In this document: positions 48,127-57,271 of the stretch, one piece after another
Layout: every line of letters begins with the position of its first letter
Numbering within the stretch: the stretch's first letter is position 1
Source of the DNA: Burkholderia latens
GTDB lineage: Bacteria > Pseudomonadota > Gammaproteobacteria > Burkholderiales > Burkholderiaceae
Length of the DNA: 64,000 bases
Assembly: GCF_001718795.1 (NCBI RefSeq)
Contig: NZ_CP013435.1
Coordinates: forward strand, 1,426,001 to 1,490,000
Reading direction: 5' to 3'
Notes under the pieces: model-generated
Database searches by the model: none
What the model saw: the letters and a program-made list of their open reading frames with translations, nothing else
What the model was told of the DNA's origin: nothing
Translations under genes and position numbers: made by a program

Positions 48127-49647
48127 TTACTTCGCGGTCGGCATCGCGAATTCGGCGCCCTTGCCGATGCTCGACGACCAGCGCTGCATCACCGATTTCT
48201 GGCGCGTATAGAAGCGCACGCCTTCTTCGCCGTATGCATGCATGTCGCCGAACAGGCTTTTCTTCCAGCCGCCGAAGCCGTGCCAGGCCATCGGCACCGG
48301 AATCGGCACGTTGATGCCGACCATGCCGACCTGGATGCGTCGTGCGAATTCGCGCGCGATGCCGCCGTCGCTCGTGAAGCATGAAACGCCGTTGCCGAAT
48401 TCATGCGCATTGATCAGGTCGACGGCTTCGCCGAAGTCCTTCACGCGCACGCAGCCGAGCACCGGCCCGAAGATCTCTTCCTTGTAGATGCGCATGTCGG
48501 GGCGCACGTGATCGAACAGCGTGCCGCCGGTGAAGAAGCCAGCGTCGCGGCCCGGCACGCGCAACCCGCGCCCGTCGACCACCAGCTGCGCGCCTTCGGC
48601 GACCCCTTGTTCGATATAGCCTTCGATGCGCTTGAGCGCGTCGCCGGTGACGATCGGGCCCATCTCCACTTCCGGCGACATCCCGTCGCCGATCACCAGC
48701 TTGCGTGCGCGCTCGGCGACCGCCGGCACGATCTTGTCGGCCACGTCGCCAACCAGCACCGCGATGCTGATCGCCATGCAACGTTCGCCGGCCGAGCCGT
48801 AGGCGGCGCCGATCAGCGCGTCGACGGCCTGCTCGATGTTCGCGTCGGGCATCACGACGAGGTGGTTCTTCGCACCGCCGAGCGCCTGCACGCGCTTGCC
48901 GGACTGCACCGCGCGCTGCTGCACGTACGCCGCGATCGGCGTCGAGCCGACGAAGCTGACGGCCTGCACGTCCGGATGATCGAGGAGCGCGTCGACGGCG
49001 CCCTTGTCGCCCTGCACGACGTTGAATACGCCGGCGGGCAGCCCTGCCTGCGCAAGCAGGTCGGCGATGAACAGCGCGGCCGACGGGTCGCGCTCGCTCG
49101 GCTTCAGCACGAACGTGTTGCCCGTCGCAAGCGCGACCGGGAACATCCAGCACGGCACCATGCACGGGAAGTTGAACGGCGTGATGCCCGCGACGACGCC
49201 GAGCGGCTGGCGCATCGTCCAGTTGTCGATCCCGGTGCTGACCTGGTCGGTGAAGTCGCCCTTCAGCAGTTGCGGCACGCCGCACGCGAATTCGATGATG
49301 TCGATGCCGCGCGCGACCTCGCCTTGCGCATCGGAGAACACCTTGCCGTGCTCGGCAGTGATGATCGCCGCAAGCGTGTCGCGGTGTTCGTTCATCAGCT
49401 GCAGGAAGCGGTGCAGCACGCGCGCGCGGCGGATCGGCGGCGTGTCGGCCCAGGCCGGAAACGCCGCACGGGCCGACGCGACGGCGCGCTGCACTTCGTC
49501 GTCGGCTGCGAGTGCGACGCGGCGCACCGCACGGCCGAGCGCCGGATTGAAGACGTCCTGGAAGCGGCCGCTGCGGCCGGCAACGGGCGCGCCGTCGATG
49601 TAGTGGCCGACGTCGGCGTCGGACGTGTAGGCGGGAACCGTGGTCAT
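48127..49647 (-). CDS. mmsA: Methylmalonate-semialdehyde dehydrogenase (CoA-acylating)
   Basis: A 506-residue aldehyde dehydrogenase of the MmsA/IolA type. Catalytic Cys290 in [18 protein letters not shown] and the segments [21 protein letters not shown] and [29 protein letters not shown] are diagnostic. It oxidises malonate semialdehyde to acetyl-CoA, the last step of inositol catabolism, and methylmalonate semialdehyde in valine breakdown. AGGAGA precedes the ATG. It is convergent with the RpiR gene and divergent from a LysR gene. Confidence 0.95.
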   Translation of the reverse strand: MTTVPAYTSDADVGHYIDGAPVAGRSGRFQDVFNPALGRAVRRVALAADDEVQRAVASARAAFPAWADTPPIRRARVLHRFLQLMNEHRDTLAAIITAEHGKVFSDAQGEVARGIDIIEFACGVPQLLKGDFTDQVSTGIDNWTMRQPLGVVAGITPFNFPCMVPCWMFPVALATGNTFVLKPSERDPSAALFIADLLAQAGLPAGVFNVVQGDKGAVDALLDHPDVQAVSFVGSTPIAAYVQQRAVQSGKRVQALGGAKNHLVVMPDANIEQAVDALIGAAYGSAGERCMAISIAVLVGDVADKIVPAVAERARKLVIGDGMSPEVEMGPIVTGDALKRIEGYIEQGVAEGAQLVVDGRGLRVPGRDAGFFTGGTLFDHVRPDMRIYKEEIFGPVLGCVRVKDFGEAVDLINAHEFGNGVSCFTSDGGIAREFARRIQVGMVGINVPIPVPMAWHGFGGWKKSLFGDMHAYGEEGVRFYTRQKSVMQRWSSSIGKGAEFAMPTAK

Positions 49648-49676
49648 GCGTGTCTCCTGGCGGGATTGGGGGTGGA

Positions 49677-49749
49677 CGGAACCTAGTCTAGGCAAAGCGG
49701 GGAGGCGGGAGAAGGCCGCGCGGCTTGATTCACTGTTCAGAATTCTGAA
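49677..49749. promoter_or_regulatory. mmsA/LysR divergent regulatory region
   Basis: The minus-strand CCTAGACTAGGTTCCG at 49677-49692 shares 14 of 16 bases with the sequence upstream of iolC and contains a -10-like TAGACT. TTCAGAATTCTGAA at 49736-49749 is a perfect 14-base palindrome with the T-N11-A form of LysR sites, 10 bases before the LysR gene start, so autoregulation is plausible. Confidence 0.45.
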
Positions 49750-49759
49750 TAATCGCTGG

Positions 49760-50695
49760 ATGAATCAGCAAAATGTCCAGGCGCTGTGGCCGCATATCCA
49801 TTCGTTGACGGTGCTTGCCGCGGCAGGCAGCTTCACGGCCGCCGCGCAGCGGCTGGGCATCAGCAAGGCCGCGATGAGCCAGCGCATCGCCGATCTCGAG
49901 AAGGCGGCCGGCGTGCCGCTCGTGCGGCGCACGACGCGCAGCGTGCGGCTCACCGACGCTGGCCAGACGCTGGTCGACAGCACGCGCGACGCGTTCGAGT
50001 CGATCGGCCAGCACTTCGCGCGCGTGAAGGATCTGGCCGGCGAACCGCGCGGGTTGCTGCGCGTGACCGCGCCCGTTGCGCTCGGGCGCCAGCAGATCGT
50101 GCCGCACCTGCCGGAGTTCCTGCGGCAGCATCCGGGCGTGCACATCGAGCTCGACTTGTCCGACCGGCTGCATTCGCTGACGCACGAGGGTTTCGACCTC
50201 GCAATCCGCCACACGACCACCGCGCCGCAGACGCACGTCGCGTGGAAACTGTGCGATACGCGCTCGCTGCTGGTTGCGAGCCGCGACTACCTGGACGCGC
50301 GAGGCGCGCCGCGCCACCCGAGCGAGCTGGTCGAGCACAGCTGCCTGTGCTACCTGCGCGACAACGAGCCGGCCGCGTGGAGCTTCGAGCCGGACGGAAG
50401 GCGGCGCCAGCGGGTGAGCGTGCCGGTGCGCGGCAGCTTCGCGGCGAACAACAGCGAGGCGATGCGCGAGGCCGCGCTCGGCGGGCTCGGCATCGCGCTG
50501 CTGCCCGATTTCAGCGCACGGCGCGATCTCGACGCCGGCCGGCTTGTTGCATTGCTCGACGGCTGGCGGCCGTCGGGCGCGTTCGGCGAACACATCTTCG
50601 CGATCCGGCCGTACAGCGCCGTCGTGCCAAGCGCGGTGCGCGCGCTGGTGCGGCATTTGCGGGAGCGGCTCGCCGGCGGTTTCTCGAGCGTGTGA
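49760..50695 (+). CDS. LysR family transcriptional regulator
   Basis: A 311-residue LysR protein. The helix-turn-helix is [29 protein letters not shown]; the effector domain includes [20 protein letters not shown] and ends [10 protein letters not shown]. The start MNQQNVQAL follows the palindrome at 49736. It is divergent from mmsA and may regulate it, though LysR genes beside mmsA are common without proof of control. The frame runs upstream to 49640 but that part is not conserved in type. Confidence 0.9.
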   Translation: MNQQNVQALWPHIHSLTVLAAAGSFTAAAQRLGISKAAMSQRIADLEKAAGVPLVRRTTRSVRLTDAGQTLVDSTRDAFESIGQHFARVKDLAGEPRGLLRVTAPVALGRQQIVPHLPEFLRQHPGVHIELDLSDRLHSLTHEGFDLAIRHTTTAPQTHVAWKLCDTRSLLVASRDYLDARGAPRHPSELVEHSCLCYLRDNEPAAWSFEPDGRRRQRVSVPVRGSFAANNSEAMREAALGGLGIALLPDFSARRDLDAGRLVALLDGWRPSGAFGEHIFAIRPYSAVVPSAVRALVRHLRERLAGGFSSV

Positions 50696-50800
50696 AGGGC
50701 GCCTGAAGGCTGCGTGAGCGGCAAGTACGGGCCAGTGCGCATCCGCCGCAGCGGTCCGGTGCGGCCGCCGCCAGCGCGGGCAGCCGCGGCCGCGCTGCGG

Positions 50801-50806
50801 TAAAAT
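50801..50806 (+). promoter_or_regulatory. Candidate -10 element of tusA
   Basis: TAAAAT in an otherwise very GC-rich stretch, 52 bases before the tusA start codon. Confidence 0.35.
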
Positions 50807-50857
50807 CGCCGCTTCCTCCCGCGCCCGTGGGGCGCGTCATTCGAAGGTCGACAGCCG

Positions 50858-51085
50858 ATGCAGATTCACAAGGAAGTGGACGCGCGCGGGCTCAATTGCC
50901 CGTTGCCGATCCTGCGCGCGAAGAAAGCGCTCGCCGATATGGAAAGCGGGCAGATCCTCAAGGTGCTCGCGACCGATCCGGGCTCACAGCGCGATTTCGC
51001 CGCGTTCGCGAAGCAGACGGGCAACGAGATCGTCGAAGTGACGACGCAGGACAAGACGTTCGTGTTCCTGATGCGCCGCCGCTGA
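50858..51085 (+). CDS. tusA: TusA/SirA family sulfurtransferase
   Basis: A 75-residue sulfur-carrier protein. The conserved motif DARGLNCPLPILRAKKAL holds the persulfide-bearing Cys14 in C-P-x-P. TusA hands sulfur from IscS toward tRNA thiolation and molybdenum cofactor synthesis. In Burkholderia several TusA-like proteins exist, so the exact pathway is inferred from family. Followed by a 233-base gap in which I see only the promoter region of the next gene. Confidence 0.93.
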   Translation: MQIHKEVDARGLNCPLPILRAKKALADMESGQILKVLATDPGSQRDFAAFAKQTGNEIVEVTTQDKTFVFLMRRR

Positions 51086-51318
51086 CGGCCCGCATCACGC
51101 GCCTCTCGCGGCACGTCGCCGGGCAGGGTCCCGCTGCGGTCGTGCCGCGCCACCGAAGGCTTCGCGCCTCTGACAATTCTTAAACCTCGCGTTGCGACGG
51201 GCTGCGTATACTGACCCGGCCGGTCGTCCGTCTCGGATGGATGCACCGGCCACGGTACGTCGGACGACGCAGGCCAGGGTCGAGCGTGACGCTACCGTCG
51301 TACAAACGGGGAGAGGAC

Positions 51319-51822
51319 ATGTCCTTCAGACCAGGGACCATTCGAAGTCCGTCCGCGGCGGAATGCACGTTGGCCGCCCATGCGGTCGGCTTGAGCCGGA
51401 TCGAACTCGATCCGCAACAGGATCGCCACGCGCGTGCCGCGCTGGAGGCGTATGCGGATTCGGCGGCGGCCGAGATGCCGTGGCTCGCCGAGTCGATCGA
51501 CGAACGTCTGCGGGACGCCGCGCAAATCGACGGCGCGGGCGTTACGGTTACGTATTGCGGGGCGACCGTCGAGCGGGTGTTCGATCTGGCCCACGCGTGG
51601 GCGGCGAGCCAGCCGGACTATGCGGCCACGGCTTGGGAGCGCGTGCGAGGGCAGCTGGAGCGGATGCTGGGGCAGGGGCAACCCGTGCTGCGGCGGCCGA
51701 CGCAACCGCAGGCCGACGCATTGCCGGCTGACCGGCTGCGATGCGCGTCGGCCGCCGATTGGGCCGAGCCGGCCGTCGGCGCAGGCGTCGCAGGTGTCGC
51801 AGGTGTCGCAGGTGTCGATTAA
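51319..51822 (+). CDS. Hypothetical protein with AGV repeat tail
   Basis: A 167-residue protein that I do not recognise. A GGGGAGAGGA Shine-Dalgarno supports the ATG at 51319. The body is acidic and helical with no signal peptide or membrane segment (for example ALEAYADSAAAEMPWLAESIDERL). The C-terminus contains four AGV units encoded by 9-base tandem repeats before a final Asp. Downstream, 51823-52089 holds no gene I can support; an AT-richer patch around 51880-51950 may carry the promoter of the two-component operon. Confidence 0.65.
   Translation: MSFRPGTIRSPSAAECTLAAHAVGLSRIELDPQQDRHARAALEAYADSAAAEMPWLAESIDERLRDAAQIDGAGVTVTYCGATVERVFDLAHAWAASQPDYAATAWERVRGQLERMLGQGQPVLRRPTQPQADALPADRLRCASAADWAEPAVGAGVAGVAGVAGVD
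51781..51816 (+). repeat. 9-bp tandem repeat encoding AGV
   Basis: Four in-frame copies of GCAGGYGTC (first GCAGGCGTC, then three GCAGGTGTC) directly precede GAT and the stop codon of the hypothetical gene. Copy number could vary between strains without breaking the frame. Confidence 0.75.
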
Positions 51823-52089
51823 GCGCGTGAGCGCGCGACGGGAAGGATTATTCGAACAAAGGACCGTAGTCCGCGCAATTTCTCGGCGAATTTCATACTA
51901 CTATGATGAAATCGCCGGTTCGTCCGTGCCCCGTTTTTGAGATATTTACCGGGGCGTCGCGCCGCGCAGCTTGCGCGGGCGCAAATGGCGGCTCTCCGGC
52001 CGGTGTCGGGGGCCGTGCACGCGCATGGCGCGCGGCGGTGTGAGCGCGGAAGCTGAACTGGACGAATCGATTTCGATTTGCGGGGTGCT

Positions 52090-52794
52090 ATGAGAATTGC
52101 TGTACTGGATGACGATCCGGCCCAGACGGATTTCGTCAGTCAAACGCTGACGGCCGCCGGCCACACTTGCTATGCGTTCAAGGAAGGCAAGGCGCTGAAG
52201 AAGCGTCTGCAACGGGAGACGTTCGATCTGCTCGTGCTCGACTGGAACGTGCCGGACATGTCCGGCGAGGAAGTGCTCAAGTGGGTGCGTGCGAACCAGA
52301 CCGAGCACGGCCTGCCGATCATCTTCATGACGAGTCGCGACGACGAGGCGGGGATCACGCAGATCCTCAACGCCGGCGCCGACGATTACGTGGTCAAGCC
52401 CGTCTCCGGCCCGATCCTGCGCGCGCGCATCGGCTCGCTGCTGCGTCGCGCGTATCCGGTCAACGCCGAGGCGACCGTACGCGAATTCGACCAGTTCCGC
52501 TTCGACGTGAACCTGAAGCAGGCGTATGTCGGCGACAAGCCCGTGAGCCTCACGCAGAAGGAGTTCGAGCTCGCGCTGCTGCTGTTCCAGCATCTCGACC
52601 GGCCGCTGTCGCGTGCGCACATCCTGGATCTGGTGTGGAAGCAGGCGACGGACATTCCGTCGCGTACGATGGATACGCACATCTCGATGCTGCGCACGAA
52701 GCTCGGCCTGCGGCCGGAGAACGGCTATCGTCTCGCGCCGATCTACGGTTACGGCTACAGGCTCGAGCGGGTCGGCCACGGAGAACCGGAGTGA
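52090..52794 (+). CDS. OmpR-family response regulator
   Basis: A 234-residue two-component regulator. The receiver domain begins MRIAVLDDDPAQTDF, with acidic residues 7-9, phosphorylated Asp51 in LLVLDWNVPDMSGEE, Thr/Ser in IFMTSRDD and Lys in DDYVVKPVSG. The C-terminal winged helix (EFELALLLFQHLDRPLSRAHIL through TMDTHISMLRTKLGL) binds DNA. It heads the four-gene operon and overlaps the next gene by four bases. The CHASE2 kinase two genes downstream is its natural partner. Confidence 0.93.
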   Translation: MRIAVLDDDPAQTDFVSQTLTAAGHTCYAFKEGKALKKRLQRETFDLLVLDWNVPDMSGEEVLKWVRANQTEHGLPIIFMTSRDDEAGITQILNAGADDYVVKPVSGPILRARIGSLLRRAYPVNAEATVREFDQFRFDVNLKQAYVGDKPVSLTQKEFELALLLFQHLDRPLSRAHILDLVWKQATDIPSRTMDTHISMLRTKLGLRPENGYRLAPIYGYGYRLERVGHGEPE

Positions 52795-54158
52795 CCGCGG
52801 GAATCGCGCAGCGCACGGCGGGCCCGCCCACGGCCGCATTGCGCGTGGCGTGCGCGGTCGCGTTCGCGTCCGCATGCGCTGCGCAGCAGGCCGCCGCCCA
52901 GCCGCCCGCCGCCGCAGGAAAGACGGTCGTCTATCGCACGCATGCCGGCGACACGCTGTACGACGTCGCCGCACGCTATCTGCAGGGGCCGGACGACTGG
53001 CAATTGCTGCAACAGATCAACGGCGTGCCCGCACCGAAGCGTCTGCAGCCTGGCATCGCGCTGAAGCTGCCGGTTGCGCGTTTGCGCAAGGAAAAGCTGA
53101 CCGCGCGCGTCGTCGCTGTGCAGGGTTCGGCCGAGCGCGCGTCCGGCGGTGCGTATGCGCCGCTCGCGAACGATGCGACGCTCGGCGAGGGCGATCGCGT
53201 GCGCACCGGCGCGAACGGTTTCGTGACGCTCGAACTGGCCGACGGCACGCACATGAGCATGCCGCCCGACAGCCAGCTCGATCTGAAGACGCTGCGCCGC
53301 ACCGTGCTGACCGGCACGCTCGATCGCGAATTCGAGCTCACGCGCGGCTCGGTCGACAGCGAAGTCACCCATCTGAAGAAGCGCGACGACCGCTTTCAGA
53401 TCCGCTCGCCGTCGGTCGTGGCCGGCGTGCGCGGCACGCGGTTCCGCGTGAACTACGACGCGGCCGGCAATGCGGCGACGCGCGTCGAAGTGCTCGACGG
53501 CACCGTCGGCGTAGCGGGCACGCGGCGCCCGGCCGACCCGACGCTCGTGCATGCGAGCTTCGGCAGCGTCGCGACGTCGTCCGGGGCGGTTGGCGCGCCC
53601 GTGCAGCTGCTGTCCGCACCGGCGCTCGTGCATCCCGACAAGGTGCAGGACGAGCCGGACATCGCGTTCGACATCGCGCCGCTTGCGGATGCGCGCGCGT
53701 ACCGCCTGCAGCTCGCGCACGACGCGGGCCTGCTGAACGTGTTCCGCGAAACGCGAACCGATTCGTCGCGCGCGGTGTTCCGCGACGTACCGAACGGCAC
53801 GTACTTCGTGCGAATCGCCGCGATCGACGCGAACGGCCTCGAAGGCATGCCGCGCATCTATGCGTTCGAGCGGCGCCAGATGGGGCTCGACGCGACCGCG
53901 TCGCCGAGCGCCGAAGGCTACGAGTTCCGCTGGTCGCCGAACGGCGCGGGCAAGGACGCGCGCTACCGGTTCGTGCTGTCGCGGTCGAAAGACCTCAGTG
54001 CGCCCGTCGTCGACCAGGTCGGCCTGCAGGCGCGCACGATCTCCGTCGCGCACCTGCCGCCCGGCGACTACTACTGGGCAGTGACGGTCGAGGAGTTCGA
54101 CGGCGGCAAGTTCTATCAGAAGACGAGTCCGGTCAGCGCGTTCACGTTGTCGCGTTGA
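52791..54158 (+). CDS. Periplasmic LysM-FecR protein
   Basis: A 455-residue secreted protein starting at GTG 52791, which overlaps the regulator's stop, with GGAG nearby. A signal peptide ends about residue 36 (QQAAAQ). A LysM-like domain (residues 46-95: YRTHAGDTLYDVAARYLQGPDDWQLLQQING) should bind peptidoglycan. A FecR domain (about 130-230) follows with GDRVRTGANGFVTLELADGTHMSM and SVVAGVRGTRFRVNY. The rest looks like two fibronectin-like beta-domains. FecR/LysM proteins beside CHASE2 sensors occur in other bacteria; the role is probably cell-envelope sensing. Confidence 0.88.
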   Translation: MTAGIAQRTAGPPTAALRVACAVAFASACAAQQAAAQPPAAAGKTVVYRTHAGDTLYDVAARYLQGPDDWQLLQQINGVPAPKRLQPGIALKLPVARLRKEKLTARVVAVQGSAERASGGAYAPLANDATLGEGDRVRTGANGFVTLELADGTHMSMPPDSQLDLKTLRRTVLTGTLDREFELTRGSVDSEVTHLKKRDDRFQIRSPSVVAGVRGTRFRVNYDAAGNAATRVEVLDGTVGVAGTRRPADPTLVHASFGSVATSSGAVGAPVQLLSAPALVHPDKVQDEPDIAFDIAPLADARAYRLQLAHDAGLLNVFRETRTDSSRAVFRDVPNGTYFVRIAAIDANGLEGMPRIYAFERRQMGLDATASPSAEGYEFRWSPNGAGKDARYRFVLSRSKDLSAPVVDQVGLQARTISVAHLPPGDYYWAVTVEEFDGGKFYQKTSPVSAFTLSR

Positions 54159-54168
54159 CCCGCGGCGC

Positions 54169-56556
54169 ATGAAACCCGAATCCGTTTCCCCGCGGCGGCG
54201 CCTCGGCCGCCGCTTCCTCATCGAATGGATCGCGATCGGCTGTCTGGGGATCGCGGTAATCCTCGCATGCGCGCTCGGCCGGCTGTCGTCGAGCGTCGAC
54301 GGGTTGATCTACGACCGGTTGCTGATGCTGCGCAGCCTGCCGCTGTCGCCCGATGTCGTCGTCGTCGATATCGACAACCCGAGCGTGGCGGCACTGGGTC
54401 GCTGGCCGTGGCCGCGGACCGTGCATGCGAGGCTGCTCGACACGCTCGCTCGCGCGCAGCCGGCTGCCGTCGTGTACGACGTGCTGTTTACCGAGCAGTC
54501 GCCCGACGACCGCGCATTCGCCGACGCGATGGCCCGTGTGCCGACGTTTCTCCCTGTGCTGCTAAGCCCCGAGCAGGCTGACGGCACCCGTACCGTCGAT
54601 CCGCCGGTGGCCGAACTCGCGGCACGCGCGATGGGACTCGGCCACATCAACCTCGAAGTCGATCCCGACGGCATCGTGCGCAGTGTCGCGCTGTTCGAAA
54701 GCGACGGGCGCGTGCGCTGGCCGCAACTGATGGTGCCGGTCTATCGCGCGATCCAGGCCGGCCGCCTGCATCCGGTTGGCGGCGCGCCCGGCCCGAACGC
54801 GCACGACCTGGCGCGCGACGCGGCGGGCGAGGGCCGTTACCTGATTCCGTTCAGTCGCAGTACGCCTGCGTATCCGACCCTGTCGTTCGACGACGTGCTC
54901 GAAGGCCGCGTGAAACCGGACGCGTTGCGCGGCAAGATCGTCGTCGTCGGCGTGACCGCATCGGGGCTTTACGACCGGTTCGCGACGCCGGTGTCGGGCG
55001 ACTTCGGCCCGCTTGCCGGCGTGTACATCCATGCGAACGTGCTCGACATGCTGACGACCGGCAGCGCGATCACGCCGGTGCCGCGCGTCGGGCTCTTCGC
55101 CGCGTCGCTGTTGCCGCTCGCGGTGTTGCTCGGCGGTTTCCTGATGCTGTCGCCGTGGCGCGGGCTGTTGCTGACGCTGAGCCTCGCGGCGCTGGCCGTC
55201 GTCGCGAGCGTCGCGCTGCTGTTCGAGGCGCGCGTGTGGCTGTCGCCCGCGCCTGCGATTTTCGGGCTGATCGCCGTGTATCCGATCTGGAACTGGCGGC
55301 GCCTCGAGATGACGATGTCGTACCTGCGCCGCGAGCTGCAGCGCCTCGCCGACGAGCCGCACCTGCTGCCCGAGGCGCCGCGCACGCGCAGCGTCGGCGG
55401 CGACGTGCTCGAGCGGCAAATGGCGCTGATGGCGCAGGCCGCGCAGCGCGTGCAGGACATGAAGCGCTTCGTATGGGACAGCCTCGACAGCATGCCGGAG
55501 CCGATCTTCGTGACCGACCTGGCCGGCACCGTGCTGATCGCAAACCATGCGGCAAAGCGCTACGGCGCGCGGCTCGCGCTGCCGGCGGCGGAAGGGCAGC
55601 CGCTGCGCACGGCGCTCGGCGAGCTGACCTTCATGAAGACGGTTGACGGCAACGCCGAGCACGACGTCGCGATCCGCGAACACTGGCCGGCCGCACTCGA
55701 CCCGACGCTTGGCGCCGAACACGACGCGATGGCGCGGGGGATCGAGGTGCGCGACCGCGACGGGCTCGACCATCTGTTACGCTACGCGCCATGTACGAAC
55801 GCGCAGGGCCGGGTGACCGGCTGGATCGCGGGCCTGGTGGACGTGACCGAGCTGCATGCGGCCGAGCGGCAGCGCGAGGAGGCGCTGCACCTGTTGTCGC
55901 ACGACATGCGCTCGCCGCAGTCGTCGATCCTCGCGCTGGTCGAGATCGAGCGGGATCGCGTCGAAACCGATGCGATGCGCGGGCTGCTCGGGCGGATCGA
56001 GCGCTATGCGCATCGCGCGCTGTCGCTTGCCGACGAGTTCGTGCAGCTGGCGCGCGCGGAGTCGCAGGCGTACCAGCTCGAGCCGACGAGCCTCGTCGAC
56101 GTGCTGATCGATGCGAGCGACGAAGTGTGGCCGCAGGCGCAGGCCAAGCGCATCCGCATCGATACCGATATCCGTACCGACATGGGGTGGACGCGTGCCG
56201 ATCGCTCGCTGATCACGCGCGCATTCGTCAACCTGCTGAACAACGCGGTCAAATACAGTCCGTCGGACACGGTGATCACGTGTACGCTGACGGTCGAGCA
56301 TGCATCGAAACGGATGTTCTGCACGGTCCGCGATCAGGGCTACGGGATCGCGCCGGAAGATCAGCGGCATCTGTTCGAACGTTTCAAGCGGTTCCATGCC
56401 GGCGAGCGGCCCGAGATCTCGGGTTCGGGGCTCGGCATGGCATTCGTGAAGACGGTCGTCACGCGCCATGGCGGCAGCGTGACGGTCGACAGCGAAGTCG
56501 GCGTCGGCACCGCGGTGACGGTGTCGCTGCCGGCGATCGACGAGCCGTCCGCCTGA
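54169..56556 (+). CDS. CHASE2 sensor histidine kinase
   Basis: A 795-residue membrane kinase. TM1 lies at about 18-38, the extracytoplasmic CHASE2 domain at about 40-300 (VVVVDIDNPSVAALGRWPWPR; DALRGKIVVVGVTASGLYDR), then three membrane segments to about 375. A coiled-coil and PAS-like domain (about 430-560) lead to the HisKA domain with phosphoacceptor His578 (LSHDMRSPQSS) and the ATPase domain with NLLNNAVKYS, DQGYGI and GSGLGMAFV. It follows the FecR gene by 10 bases and very likely phosphorylates the response regulator at 52090. Confidence 0.93.
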   Translation: MKPESVSPRRRLGRRFLIEWIAIGCLGIAVILACALGRLSSSVDGLIYDRLLMLRSLPLSPDVVVVDIDNPSVAALGRWPWPRTVHARLLDTLARAQPAAVVYDVLFTEQSPDDRAFADAMARVPTFLPVLLSPEQADGTRTVDPPVAELAARAMGLGHINLEVDPDGIVRSVALFESDGRVRWPQLMVPVYRAIQAGRLHPVGGAPGPNAHDLARDAAGEGRYLIPFSRSTPAYPTLSFDDVLEGRVKPDALRGKIVVVGVTASGLYDRFATPVSGDFGPLAGVYIHANVLDMLTTGSAITPVPRVGLFAASLLPLAVLLGGFLMLSPWRGLLLTLSLAALAVVASVALLFEARVWLSPAPAIFGLIAVYPIWNWRRLEMTMSYLRRELQRLADEPHLLPEAPRTRSVGGDVLERQMALMAQAAQRVQDMKRFVWDSLDSMPEPIFVTDLAGTVLIANHAAKRYGARLALPAAEGQPLRTALGELTFMKTVDGNAEHDVAIREHWPAALDPTLGAEHDAMARGIEVRDRDGLDHLLRYAPCTNAQGRVTGWIAGLVDVTELHAAERQREEALHLLSHDMRSPQSSILALVEIERDRVETDAMRGLLGRIERYAHRALSLADEFVQLARAESQAYQLEPTSLVDVLIDASDEVWPQAQAKRIRIDTDIRTDMGWTRADRSLITRAFVNLLNNAVKYSPSDTVITCTLTVEHASKRMFCTVRDQGYGIAPEDQRHLFERFKRFHAGERPEISGSGLGMAFVKTVVTRHGGSVTVDSEVGVGTAVTVSLPAIDEPSA

Positions 56557-56593
56557 CAGGGCCGGGCGCGACGGCAGGCATTTGGGGGAAGTC

Positions 56594-57208
56594 ATGAGAA
56601 AGGAATGGGCAGCGGCCGCGCTGGCGGTGTCGCTGTTGCCGGGTTGCGCCGGCGTCACGACCGGCGTGAGCGCGCTCGGGCAGCCGGATGCGTTTGCGTC
56701 GGGCGTGCACGGCTACGCGTTCGTCCGCACGGCCGCGCAGGCCGACGATGCCGACTACCGGCAGATCGAGACGCTCGTGCGCGACGAACTCGCGCACCGC
56801 GGTTTCGACGCGCAGCCGGCGCAGGCCGCGCGTTACCGGCTGTCGATCGCGTATGCGACGCAGCCGGCGTCGGTCGCGGCCACGGCCGAGCAGTGCGGCG
56901 CGGCGAGCAGCGCGTGCGTGACCGTCGACGGGCCGGCGCCGCTCGCGCTGCCGTTCACGGGCACGGTGTACCGCCATGTGCTGACGCTGCGCTTCGTCGA
57001 TGCGAAGTCGGGCGCCGACGTCTATCGCGTGTCGGCGTCGCTGCGCGATCGCGACGCGGGCACGCGGCAGGCCGCGCCGACGCTCGTGAAGAGCGTGCTC
57101 GCCAAGCTGCCGTTCGGGCCTGGCGACGGCTGGCTCGTGAAGACGAAAAAAGACGACGCGGGCGCAATGCCGGGCGTCGTCTCGGTGAAGCCGGCGGCCG
57201 TGCGCTGA
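56594..57208 (+). CDS. DUF4136 lipoprotein
   Basis: A 204-residue predicted outer-membrane lipoprotein. Signal peptide with lipobox LPGC (Cys17) after MRKEWAAAALAVSLLPGC; GGGGGAAG precedes the ATG. The mature protein has the DUF4136 pattern: YAFVRTAAQADDADYRQIE, then DELAHRGFDAQPAQAARYRLSIAYA. Function unknown. It follows the histidine kinase by 37 bases and is probably part of the same operon or its target. Confidence 0.85.
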   Translation: MRKEWAAAALAVSLLPGCAGVTTGVSALGQPDAFASGVHGYAFVRTAAQADDADYRQIETLVRDELAHRGFDAQPAQAARYRLSIAYATQPASVAATAEQCGAASSACVTVDGPAPLALPFTGTVYRHVLTLRFVDAKSGADVYRVSASLRDRDAGTRQAAPTLVKSVLAKLPFGPGDGWLVKTKKDDAGAMPGVVSVKPAAVR

Positions 57209-57234
57209 CGCGCGAGCCGACAGGCAAGTGTGTG

Positions 57235-57262
57235 GGGCCCGCCGCGCACGCGGCGCGGGCCC
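57235..57262. terminator. Hairpin between the DUF4136 and galU genes
   Basis: GGGCCCGC (57235-57242) pairs with GCGGGCCC (57255-57262) across a 12-base loop that itself contains short GC pairs. It lies between two convergent stop codons. No T run. Confidence 0.4.
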
Positions 57263-57271
57263 ATGCCGCGT

